Below, one piece after another: positions 17,433-26,657 of a DNA stretch of 32,695 nucleotides (positions are counted from its first letter, which is position 1; every line of letters starts with the position of its first letter). The stretch spans positions 1-32,695 of the forward strand of contig JAILAV010000038.1 of the NCBI GenBank assembly GCA_024681435.1, written 5' to 3'. The position numbers and the translations under genes are program-made. The DNA is from Pseudobutyrivibrio sp. (GTDB taxonomy: Bacteria > Bacillota > Clostridia > Lachnospirales > Lachnospiraceae). The notes under the pieces are model-generated. The model was given only the letters and a program-made list of their open reading frames with translations. It did no database searches and had not been told where the DNA came from.

Positions 17433-20400
17433 ATGTCTTTATCAATAATTGTAGGCAGTTCGGGTAGTGGTAAATCCACTACCCTTTATTCAAGAATAAT
17501 TAAAGAATCCATGGAAAATCAGGACAAGAATTATCTTGTTATTGTTCCTGAGCAGTACACCATGTCTACTCAACGTTTGCTTGTTTCAATGCATCCTAAT
17601 AAATGTATTATGAACATTGATGTATTGTCATTTAACAGATTGGCATATCGTGTTTTTGAGGAATTAGGTGCTAACGTAAATGCGGTTTTAGATGACACAG
17701 GAAAGTCTCTAGTTATTCGAAAAATAATAAACAATCATCTTGGTGAACTTAAAACCCTTAAAAAGAATATTACTAGAATCAGTTATATCACACAGGTAAA
17801 ATCTCTTATTTCTGAAATGACCCAGTATAACATTACAGTTGAAAAGCTTAAGGAAATGATTGATGCTAAATCAATGTCTGAAAGCTTTAGAAGAAAGGCC
17901 TCGGATTTGTTAGTTTTGTACGAGGCTTTTTTAGATTTTATCGAGGGAAAATACGTTACAACAGAATCTATTTTATCAACTCTAAATAATATCTTGGACG
18001 ATTCAAATATTATTCAGGATTCTACTGTTGTGCTCGATGGATTTACTGGTTTTACCCCTATTCAGTATCAGTTGGTTGAGCATATGCTTCGTATATGCGA
18101 AGAGGTTGCAGTAACAATCACAGCTGACGGTGATACTTCACTTTTGACAAAAATGTCTGAGGATGAACTTTTTTCAATGTCCTCAGAGTTTGCTATAAAG
18201 CTAAACGAGATGGCAAAGAGAGCCAGTGTTGAAATTAATCCAGTGACTGTTATTGATTCAAGCAACGGATGGCTTTCTGGTAATAAAGCGTTAACCCATC
18301 TTGAGCAAAATATTTTTAGAGACAAACCGAAAACTTTTGAAGTAGGTGAGGACATTCCTGTTGTTCTTACAAGCTGTAAGAATTCCAGAGATGAATTGAG
18401 ATACGTAGCAATTCAGATTAACAAATTAGTACGACAGGGCATGCATTATAAAGATATAGCCGTTGTAGCGCCTGATTTAGAGGCATATCGCTATCTTGTG
18501 GATGGCATTTGGAAAGAGTACGTTATTCCTTATTTTATCGATGCTAAGACAGAAATTCTATTTCATCCAATGTCAGAAGCATTGGCTTCACTGTTTGATA
18601 TTGTTGAGAGAAATTATAGACGCGAAGATGTCTTTAGATTTTTGCGAACAGGTCTTACAGAGCTTACAAGCGATGAGATTGATTTTCTTGAAAACTATGT
18701 TATTTCCACAGGAATACGTGGAAAGAATAAATATTTTCATCCTTTTGCAATCCGTTCAAATACCTTTTCAAAGGATGAAGATTTATTACAAGCCAATGAA
18801 ATCAGAGAGAAATTCATTGGTCCATTTATGGCGTTAGATAAAGCTATTTCAGCAGAGACTACTGTCAGAGATATTGCTGTTGCTTTATATCAGTTTATTA
18901 CCTATTTTAATTTTCAGAATAAAATCAAGCAGAGGGGAAATTTATACGAAGAGAAAAATGATGCTGTAAGAGCCAAGGAGTATAGCCAGATTTATCAAGT
19001 TATAATGGATATTTTTGATAAGCTTGTTGGAATACTTGGCGAGGAAAAGATGGGTCTTGATGAGTTTCATGATATCTATGACGCTGGATTATCAGCAGCA
19101 TCAATCGGTGTTATTCCGCCTGCAAACGATAGTGTGATTTTTGGTGATATAGAAAGAACCCGTCTTTCAAATATCAAAGTGCTGTTTTGTATAGGTGCAT
19201 CGGATGATGCGATTCCTAAGAAAATAGAAAACGGTGGTATTCTTTCACAGCTTGAAAGAGAGCAGCTTTTGTCTCTTGGCTTTGAACTTGCACCGTCTGA
19301 TAGACAAAATGCATTTAGACAGAGATTTTATTTGTACTTGATGCTTACAAAGCCTAATGAACGACTTTATTTAACAATGCCAAGAGTTGATGGGGATGGC
19401 AAAAGTGTCAATCCATCATACCTTGTAGATATGCTAAAGAAGCTGTTCCCAGGCCTTAAACTAAATGAAATTATTGACTTTGCTCCAGAAGACAGAATAC
19501 TTTCAAAAAACAGTTCACTTGATTATTTAATTGAGCTTTTGAATAGGACTATGGATTTTGGCTTTGAAGCGTTATCCACTGAGGAAAAATCTAATCTAGA
19601 TAATTTGCTTTCATGGGCAAAGAATTTCAATGAATCAGAGCTTGAAATGGTATTAAAGGGATGTTTCTTTGAACGTCAAAAAGAAACTTTCTCTAAGAAT
19701 ATTATGTTTGCTGTCAACGAGGCCTTGAATAGTGATGAAACTATTACAGGATCTGTATCTAGATTCGAGCTATTTAATGAGTGTAGCTATAAGTATTTCC
19801 TCACATATATCATGGGACTGAAAGAGCGGGAAGAGTTTGAACTATCAAGCATTGATATGGGTAATTTCTATCATCAGGCTATACAGTTCTATTCCCAGAG
19901 CATTAAAGATGATGGAAAATCTTTTAAAACAGTTTCAGAAACAGAACGTGAGCAGTATATTGATGTGGCAATTTCTAAAACCTTAGAAGGCATGGCAAAG
20001 GTTGCTACATTAGAGGACTCGACTCAGCGCTATATTGTGGACACAATGAAAAATACTTTGCGTCACACTGTTGAGATTATCACTATTCAGGTGGAGCGCG
20101 GTGAATTTGAGCCTGAATTATTTGAAGAAGATATTGTATCTACTATCAAAGCTGTTGATTCCGATGAGGTGATTGCAAATCTTAAGGGAAAGGTTGATAG
20201 AATAGATTTAACTGATGCAGATGATAAAGCTGTAAGAATTATTGATTATAAATCTAGCAATCATAAATTGGAGCTTAACGAGTGTTATTATGGTTTATCT
20301 ATGCAGCTGCCGATTTACATGGGGGTTGTACTGGATAAATTAAAGGATAAATATCCAAATGCCACATTGCATCCATCTGCAATGCTTTACTATGAGATGG

Positions 20401-20888
20401 CAAATAAATATTTAAAGGCTTCATCAGCTAAATTTGTGGATGAAGAAGAGCGAGTTAAGCTAAGCAAAATGGAAGGCTTACTGTCTTCTGATAAAGCTGA
20501 TTTATTTGCAAACGATTCAACTGTTGGAGAGGGAGAAGGATTATCCAAAAACTCTTCAATCATTCCATATGGAATAAAGACAGGTGGAGATTTAACTGCA
20601 GCTACCAATGCTGTAAGCAGAGAGGATATGCAAACAGTTATTGATTATGCGTTTTTATCAGCCAGCAAAACTGCTCAGGAAATAATTGATGGACATTTTG
20701 AGCCATCTCCTGCAAGATACGGTACTACTATTGATGCCTGCAAGTTTTGTAAATATCAAAGCGTTTGTCATTTCAATGAGAATGAACCTGGCTTTACAGT
20801 TCGCAGACTTGATAAAGCAGGGAAGAATTCAGAAGTTTTAGAGTTGATGAAAGAAGAATTAGGAGAGAATAATAGTGTCACTGACTAA
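17433..20888 (+). CDS. addB: ATP-dependent helicase/deoxyribonuclease subunit B
   Basis: Walker A GSSGSGKSTT; 4Fe-4S cysteine pattern FNECSYKYF ... CKFCKYQSVCHF; nuclease motif RIIDYKSSNH; followed by addA. Confidence 0.95.
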   Translation: MSLSIIVGSSGSGKSTTLYSRIIKESMENQDKNYLVIVPEQYTMSTQRLLVSMHPNKCIMNIDVLSFNRLAYRVFEELGANVNAVLDDTGKSLVIRKIINNHLGELKTLKKNITRISYITQVKSLISEMTQYNITVEKLKEMIDAKSMSESFRRKASDLLVLYEAFLDFIEGKYVTTESILSTLNNILDDSNIIQDSTVVLDGFTGFTPIQYQLVEHMLRICEEVAVTITADGDTSLLTKMSEDELFSMSSEFAIKLNEMAKRASVEINPVTVIDSSNGWLSGNKALTHLEQNIFRDKPKTFEVGEDIPVVLTSCKNSRDELRYVAIQINKLVRQGMHYKDIAVVAPDLEAYRYLVDGIWKEYVIPYFIDAKTEILFHPMSEALASLFDIVERNYRREDVFRFLRTGLTELTSDEIDFLENYVISTGIRGKNKYFHPFAIRSNTFSKDEDLLQANEIREKFIGPFMALDKAISAETTVRDIAVALYQFITYFNFQNKIKQRGNLYEEKNDAVRAKEYSQIYQVIMDIFDKLVGILGEEKMGLDEFHDIYDAGLSAASIGVIPPANDSVIFGDIERTRLSNIKVLFCIGASDDAIPKKIENGGILSQLEREQLLSLGFELAPSDRQNAFRQRFYLYLMLTKPNERLYLTMPRVDGDGKSVNPSYLVDMLKKLFPGLKLNEIIDFAPEDRILSKNSSLDYLIELLNRTMDFGFEALSTEEKSNLDNLLSWAKNFNESELEMVLKGCFFERQKETFSKNIMFAVNEALNSDETITGSVSRFELFNECSYKYFLTYIMGLKEREEFELSSIDMGNFYHQAIQFYSQSIKDDGKSFKTVSETEREQYIDVAISKTLEGMAKVATLEDSTQRYIVDTMKNTLRHTVEIITIQVERGEFEPELFEEDIVSTIKAVDSDEVIANLKGKVDRIDLTDADDKAVRIIDYKSSNHKLELNECYYGLSMQLPIYMGVVLDKLKDKYPNATLHPSAMLYYEMANKYLKASSAKFVDEEERVKLSKMEGLLSSDKADLFANDSTVGEGEGLSKNSSIIPYGIKTGGDLTAATNAVSREDMQTVIDYAFLSASKTAQEIIDGHFEPSPARYGTTIDACKFCKYQSVCHFNENEPGFTVRRLDKAGKNSEVLELMKEELGENNSVTD

Positions 20889-23800
20889 GGAGCAACTATT
20901 AGTGCAAGACACAAGGGGCAAAAACATGCTGGTTAGTGCTGCTGCCGGCAGTGGTAAGACCTTTGTGTTAGTTAAGCGAATTTTATCAGAAATACTTGAT
21001 AAGAAAAATGGAATAGATATAGATGCGATTTTGGTTGTGACATTTACTACAGCTGCAGCTGCGGAAATGAAAGACCGAATTCGCCGAGCTATCGATAAGG
21101 CTATTTTGGAAGAAGGGGCTGACAAGAGAATTAAATCTCAGGCCACTCTTATTCATAATGCCCATATCAGAACAATCGATAGCTTCTGTAACTGGGTGGT
21201 AAACAATTATTTTTATGAAATTGATATGGACCCATCCTTTAGACTTGGCACAAATGGCGAGTTGAAAATGTTAAGTGAAAATGTATTCACCGACCTTTTA
21301 TCAAGCTATTTGGAAGATGGTGATGAGGACTTTAAATTTCTGGCAGATGCCTATATCAATGGCCGAAGAACAGATGCGCTTAGGGACATGGTCTTTGAGT
21401 TGTATGAGAAAGCCCAGAGCTTTGCATGGCCTGAGGAATGGTATGCTGATGCAAGTAGATTATATCAAGTGGAGTCAGTAGAGGAGTTAAATGACTCTGA
21501 TATTATTGCTGAAGTATTAAAGATAACTGATATTTATTTACAGGACCTTGTGGAGAAGCTTCGCAGAATTGTAAGCCTTTATACATCTGATTGCGATTCA
21601 AAAGATAAAACTATTTTTACTACTGAGCTTACAATGCTTAATAATGTTTTAGATGCAACTTCTTATCAGGAAAAATATAGCGCTATTAATGGTGCGGATT
21701 TTTCTACTAGATTTGCCAGCAAAGGTACATGTCTTAATGATGATGAGTTAGCCTTTGCCAAGGAGCATAGAGATAATTACAAGAAAATAATTAGTACTCT
21801 TAAAGAGGATTATTATTCAATGCCTCTTGAGGAGATTTATCAGGATATTCTTGTTGTAAAAAGACAGGTCAATGCCTTGATTGATTTTACTAAGGCATAT
21901 TCTGAGGCGCTTCTTGCTGAAAAGAAGAAACGTAATATATACAGCTTTAATGATATTGAACATATGGCTCTTGAGATTCTTCGCGTGAAGGATTCAAAGG
22001 AACATGAAAAGCGTCCTGTAGCAATTGAATTATCTAATCATTTTAAAGAAATAATGGTGGATGAATATCAGGACTCAAACGAGCTTCAGGAACAGATTTT
22101 AACGGCTATTTGTAATGGTAATAACTATTTTACTGTTGGTGATGTTAAACAGTCGATTTACGCATTTAGACAGGCTAGTCCAGCGTTGTTTATTGATAAG
22201 CTATATTCATATCCTACAGACGACAGTGGAAATAGTATACGAATAGATCTTGATAAGAATTTTAGAAGCCGTAAGCAGGTGTTGGAATTTACAAATCAAG
22301 TATTTGAACCGCTGATGCAGATGGATGTAGGTGGAGTTAAATATGATGACAAAGCTGCATTAAAGCTTGGAGATGAATCTTTTATAGGTTCAGAGTCTGA
22401 TTATGAATCAGAGATACTTATAGCTACTCATAACACCGATGATATGCGTGAGCTTGAAATCGAAAATAGTGATGAATTAGAAGCTCTTACAATCGCAAAA
22501 AGAATCAAGGAGCTAAAGCAGGCCGATTTTCAGGTTAGTTTTAAAGAAGATGATGAGCGTAAACTTCGTCCTATGAAATATTCTGATGTGGTTATTTTGA
22601 TGCGTGGTTTAAAGGGACATTCTGATAAGTTTATCGCCACACTAAAAGAATTAGGCATCCCGGCTTATGTGGCAGAGGAGAAAGGTTTTTTTGACAGAGA
22701 AGAAGTAGATACTGTTTTATCTATGCTTCAGGTGGTTGATAATCCATACAATGATATCCCACTAGCTGCAGTTTTACATTCTCCTATGTTTGGATTTTCA
22801 TCAGAGCGATTAGCTCAAATCAGAGCAACTAATTCAAAGGTTTCATTGTATGAATGTATACTTCAATACAATGGTAATAATGAGGCTAAAGATATTGAAG
22901 CATTTTTAGGAGTATTAAAGCAGTTTAGGGATGAAGCAATAGATACTCCTATCCACGAAGTCATCGAGCACATTTTAGATGTAACAGGCTACGATATTTA
23001 TGTAAAATCTCTTCTAAATGGCATAATGGCATCCGCCAATATAAATAAGCTTATAGACGAGGCTGTTAGCTTTGAAGGTAGTAGCTTTAAGGGACTTTCT
23101 AGATTTGTGCATTACATAGAGGGCCTGAAGTTCTATGAAGAGGATTTAGGTCTGGCAAAGACAGTTGGCGAGAATGATGATGCTGTTAGAATAATGAGTA
23201 TTCACAAGAGTAAAGGTTTGGAATATCCTGTAGTATTTCTTGCAGGATGTGGACGAACAATAAGCTCTGAAAGTGGAAACCTTTGCTACCATAACGAAAT
23301 GGGATTAGCTTTAAATTATCGTAATCCCGATACTCGCATAACTTATAAAACTCCACTCTACAATGTGGTGAAGTTTAGAACAGATGCAGAGGATAGAGGT
23401 GAGTACCTAAGAATTCTCTATGTTGCCCTTACAAGAGCCGTTGATAAGCTTATTATTACAGGTACAATTAAGCCATCTGCTAAAGTTTCTGTACCTGATA
23501 AATTAGCAAGCTATTCAGGCGAGTATGGAAGTCTTGGTACCTATACAAAGCTTAAGGCATCCACAAGTTTGGAACTTATTATACGAGCTTTAAATGCATC
23601 AAATTCAAATTATAAAAAGAGAATTATTGATTGTCAGGAACTATTTATTGATGAGGTTCAAAAGGCAATTGCAAAAGAGCAAACAAAGAAAATGATTTGT
23701 GATTTTGTTGAGACAGCAAAAGCTGATGATAATCCTGTTGAAGATATTTTGGACTTTAAATATCAAGGATTAAAAGATAGTAGTTATAAGAGTAAATATT

Positions 23801-24480
23801 CAGTTTCGGAAATTAAACATCAGGCAATGGAAGATGCTTTTTCCTTCAATCAGGATGCAATGCCAGCCTTTGTTCATCAGGAAGAAGAAAGCTATGTGCC
23901 GATGTTTATGAGAGAAGATGTTACTACAATATCTTCCGAACCACAGGTTAATGCAGGTGCTCTATATGGTACAGCCATGCATAGATTTTTGGAGTGTTAT
24001 GATTTTTCAAAAGAAGAATTACTAGGTTCATTTGATGAGCAGCTTGAGTACATGAAATCTATTCATTGCATGTCAGAGGACGAATTTGATAGAATAAGCA
24101 TTCAAAAGCTAAAGAAATTCTTGCAAGATCAATCGGCAATTAGAATGGCTCAGGCGGCTTTGAGCGATAAGCTATACAAGGAGCAGCCATTTGTTTTTGG
24201 TGGAGATGCCAAAGAATTATTTGATGATACAGAAGCTTCAGATGAGCTGATTTTAGTTCAGGGTATCATCGATGTATTCTGGGAAGAAAAAGATGGTATT
24301 GTTCTTCTAGATTACAAGACTGATAGGGTGGACGAAGAGCAGGAATTGATGCTAAGATATGAGAGGCAATTGCAACTTTATAAAGAGGCAATTGAACGTG
24401 CTTATGGAAAGCCGGTAAAAGAAGTGCTTATTTATTCATTTGCGCTTGAAAGGAGTATTGAACTATGTACGACAAATTAG
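20875..24480 (+). CDS. addA: ATP-dependent helicase/nuclease subunit A (GTG start)
   Basis: VSAAAGSGKTFVLVKRI; VDEYQDSNELQEQIL; SIHKSKGLEYPVVFLAGCG; nuclease motif VLLDYKTDRVDEE. GTG at 20875 with RBS aggagaga. Confidence 0.96.
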   Translation: MSLTKEQLLVQDTRGKNMLVSAAAGSGKTFVLVKRILSEILDKKNGIDIDAILVVTFTTAAAAEMKDRIRRAIDKAILEEGADKRIKSQATLIHNAHIRTIDSFCNWVVNNYFYEIDMDPSFRLGTNGELKMLSENVFTDLLSSYLEDGDEDFKFLADAYINGRRTDALRDMVFELYEKAQSFAWPEEWYADASRLYQVESVEELNDSDIIAEVLKITDIYLQDLVEKLRRIVSLYTSDCDSKDKTIFTTELTMLNNVLDATSYQEKYSAINGADFSTRFASKGTCLNDDELAFAKEHRDNYKKIISTLKEDYYSMPLEEIYQDILVVKRQVNALIDFTKAYSEALLAEKKKRNIYSFNDIEHMALEILRVKDSKEHEKRPVAIELSNHFKEIMVDEYQDSNELQEQILTAICNGNNYFTVGDVKQSIYAFRQASPALFIDKLYSYPTDDSGNSIRIDLDKNFRSRKQVLEFTNQVFEPLMQMDVGGVKYDDKAALKLGDESFIGSESDYESEILIATHNTDDMRELEIENSDELEALTIAKRIKELKQADFQVSFKEDDERKLRPMKYSDVVILMRGLKGHSDKFIATLKELGIPAYVAEEKGFFDREEVDTVLSMLQVVDNPYNDIPLAAVLHSPMFGFSSERLAQIRATNSKVSLYECILQYNGNNEAKDIEAFLGVLKQFRDEAIDTPIHEVIEHILDVTGYDIYVKSLLNGIMASANINKLIDEAVSFEGSSFKGLSRFVHYIEGLKFYEEDLGLAKTVGENDDAVRIMSIHKSKGLEYPVVFLAGCGRTISSESGNLCYHNEMGLALNYRNPDTRITYKTPLYNVVKFRTDAEDRGEYLRILYVALTRAVDKLIITGTIKPSAKVSVPDKLASYSGEYGSLGTYTKLKASTSLELIIRALNASNSNYKKRIIDCQELFIDEVQKAIAKEQTKKMICDFVETAKADDNPVEDILDFKYQGLKDSSYKSKYSVSEIKHQAMEDAFSFNQDAMPAFVHQEEESYVPMFMREDVTTISSEPQVNAGALYGTAMHRFLECYDFSKEELLGSFDEQLEYMKSIHCMSEDEFDRISIQKLKKFLQDQSAIRMAQAALSDKLYKEQPFVFGGDAKELFDDTEASDELILVQGIIDVFWEEKDGIVLLDYKTDRVDEEQELMLRYERQLQLYKEAIERAYGKPVKEVLIYSFALERSIELCTTN

Positions 24481-24719
24481 TTGTGGAAACATTTCTTGAA
24501 AAGCAGCTTCAGCTTTTTCCAGAGAAGGTGGCAGAATCCTATGATGAGGCAGCAGAGTTTTTGGAAGATGTGTGTGCTGTAGTTTGTAAAAATAAAAAAG
24601 AAGTTATGGACTATCTTGAAGATGGAATGGATATCACAGGCATGACTGAAGAGGAAATCATGTCATCAGAAGAAGTATTCCCATTGAAAGATGGTAGATT
24701 TTTAATTGTAGAGGGCTAA
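24465..24719 (+). CDS. Conserved-looking small acidic protein of unknown function
   Basis: 84 aa ORF overlapping the addA 3' end by 16 nt; RBS-like aaaggag upstream; tightly packed with flanking genes. Confidence 0.7.
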   Translation: MYDKLVVETFLEKQLQLFPEKVAESYDEAAEFLEDVCAVVCKNKKEVMDYLEDGMDITGMTEEEIMSSEEVFPLKDGRFLIVEG

Positions 24720-24720
24720 C

Positions 24721-25707
24721 ATGAAGGTTTTTAAAAGAATAGGTATATTCGTATTTACGATATGCGTGATGGTATCTTTTATGGGCTGTAAAATAAACGA
24801 TAAGACTGTTTATTTTGGTGCGCCAAGTGGATATTCTACTGCATTTAAAATTGGAGATATGAAGTGTTCAAAAAAAGAGGCACTTGTATATCTTTTAAAT
24901 GAGAAAAATATTTATGGCTCTGTTGATGGTGTTAATCTTTGGTCAGAGGATTTTGATACTGATACAATGACAGGTTCAATTAAGGATTTAGCACTTGAAC
25001 ATCTTACTAGAGTTTATGTATTAAATCTCTATGCAAATGAACAGGAAATAGAGCTTACTGAGGCAGAGAAAAAATCCTGCACTCAGGCAGCAGAGGAATA
25101 CTATAAATCATTGAATTCTGCTGAACGTTCATTTACAGGGGCTAAGAAAAAAGATATCGAAAAAATGTATATACGATATGCATTGGCCTCAAAAGTATAT
25201 CAGGAGCTTATGGATTCAGTTGATGAAGAAGTATCAGAGGATGAAGCTAGAGTAATGGAAGCCTTTGTTCTTTTTGTTTCTGATGAGAATAAAGCTAATG
25301 ATATTCAAGGTATGATTGACTACGGATATACGTTTGAAAGATTAGCTTCAACATACACTGAGTTAGATAGTTATCAGGTTACTTTTGCAAGAGGAGAGTA
25401 CCCTACAGAGGTTGATGATGTGGTCTTTAATCTTGATACAGATGAAGTAAGTCATGTAATTCCTGCAGATGGTGGCTACTATTTCTTCCAGTGCTTAGAT
25501 AAGTATAATGAGGAACTATCTGAACAGAATAAAAAGGTCATTATTGAGAACAGACGTAAGCAGGTTTTAAGTGATATTGTTTCTGATTTAGAGGGCAGAT
25601 ATTTTTCTGATATTAACACAAAACTTTGGGATGATATTGGGTTCCCAGATGATGCTTCAAAATTGACTAATGATTCATTTTTTAAAACATTAAATGATCA
25701 TCTTTAA
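24721..25707 (+). CDS. Lipoprotein, PpiC/SurA-like peptidyl-prolyl isomerase (foldase-like)
   Basis: Signal peptide and lipobox SFMGC; C-terminal EAFVLFVSDENKANDIQGMIDYGYTFERLAS...EVSHVIPADGGYYFFQCLDKY resembles a parvulin domain. Confidence 0.65.
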   Translation: MKVFKRIGIFVFTICVMVSFMGCKINDKTVYFGAPSGYSTAFKIGDMKCSKKEALVYLLNEKNIYGSVDGVNLWSEDFDTDTMTGSIKDLALEHLTRVYVLNLYANEQEIELTEAEKKSCTQAAEEYYKSLNSAERSFTGAKKKDIEKMYIRYALASKVYQELMDSVDEEVSEDEARVMEAFVLFVSDENKANDIQGMIDYGYTFERLASTYTELDSYQVTFARGEYPTEVDDVVFNLDTDEVSHVIPADGGYYFFQCLDKYNEELSEQNKKVIIENRRKQVLSDIVSDLEGRYFSDINTKLWDDIGFPDDASKLTNDSFFKTLNDHL

Positions 25708-25920
25708 ATTGATTGAAAATTGAATAGTTATCGTCATTTTGTCGTATATGTATTTTTGTATTTGCAATATATACTAAAAAGAGAAAATAATCTTTATTTT
25801 ATTAGTAATTTGGTAGAAAATTGTCATAATATACTAGCAATTGAATGAGCAAATGACTATAATATGTTTTAAATAAAAAATAAATTTTTGTTTGCTCAAA
25901 ATACATAGGAGGGTGAAAAA

Positions 25921-26340
25921 ATGGTAACTAATGCAAAAGTCACAGTTGATGATTTAAAGAAGTCAGCTGCAACAGCTGCTAGTACAGTTAAAGCCGCAGC
26001 AGCATCTGCTTCTGAGACAACAAAAAAGGCTGTTAAAGAGGTAAAGAAGGAAGCTACTTCAGCAAAGAAGACTGCAACAAAGAAAGCTACTGCAGCAAAG
26101 AAAACTGCAACAAAGACAGTTAAGAAAGCAACAAAAAAGAAAGCTGTTGTTTCAACTGCAGTTGTTCAGTATCAGGATCGTGAGTTTACAGAAGCAGAAT
26201 GCTTAAAGAAAGCTCAGTCACAGTTTAAGAAGGATTATAAAAAAGAAGTTCTTGAGGAGATTAATATTTATATTAAGCCAGAAGAACGTAAGATTTATTA
26301 TGTAGCGAACAAAGATCGAGTTGGTTCTGTTGATCTTTAA
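25921..26340 (+). CDS. Histone H1-like Lys/Ala-rich protein with DUF6465-like C-terminus
   Basis: N-terminal AKKTATKKATAAKKTATKTVKKATKKK; C-terminal LEEINIYIKPEERKIYYVANKDRVGSVDL; strong RBS aggaggg. Confidence 0.8.
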   Translation: MVTNAKVTVDDLKKSAATAASTVKAAAASASETTKKAVKEVKKEATSAKKTATKKATAAKKTATKTVKKATKKKAVVSTAVVQYQDREFTEAECLKKAQSQFKKDYKKEVLEEINIYIKPEERKIYYVANKDRVGSVDL

Positions 26341-26361
26341 AATTTAATTTTGGAATGGATG

Positions 26362-26394
26362 GGCTGTATCGTATATGCGATACAGTCTTTTTTT
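26362..26394 (+). terminator. Intrinsic terminator of the H1-like gene
   Basis: GGCTGTATCG / CGATACAGTC (26362-26387) with TATATG loop followed by T7. Confidence 0.88.
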
Positions 26395-26564
26395 ATTTTA
26401 AAATATTATAAATGAACTGTAATAAATTATATTGTAAACAATTATATATCACGCGCATGACATATCTTTTTTAGCGCAAATGATGTGTTTTAACATGCAA
26501 TATTGACAATTTCAAATAGTGGCAATTGACCTTATTTCACAAAAAACTGGCTTAAATGTTTTAA

Positions 26565-26590
26565 ATGTATGTCAACCGATTGACATACAT
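26565..26590 (+). promoter_or_regulatory. Predicted operator for the LacI-family regulator
   Basis: Inverted repeat ATGTATGTCAA-CCGA-TTGACATACAT, perfect 11-bp arms; AACCGATT matches the AAnCGnTT core of LacI-family operators. Confidence 0.75.
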
Positions 26591-26608
26591 ATATAGCAAT
26601 GCTATTAT
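26580..26608 (+). promoter_or_regulatory. Promoter of the carbohydrate ABC operon
   Basis: TTGACA 26580-26585, 17-bp spacer, TATTAT 26603-26608; the -35 lies inside the right arm of the operator. Confidence 0.75.
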
Positions 26609-26657
26609 CCATTTTGTAAACAACACACGAACCTAAAATTGAAGGAGGGTTATTGTA

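Noticed and set aside
26062-26124. 33-bp tandem repeat as a possible CRISPR-like or mobile repeat
   Set aside because: Only about two imperfect copies, in frame within Lys/Ala codons of a CDS; protein low complexity explains it.
26565-26590. Catabolite repression (cre/CcpA) site at the sugar ABC promoter
   Set aside because: The core shares the LacI-family CG centre, but flanking positions do not fit the 14-bp cre pattern; the local LacI-family regulator is a simpler explanation.
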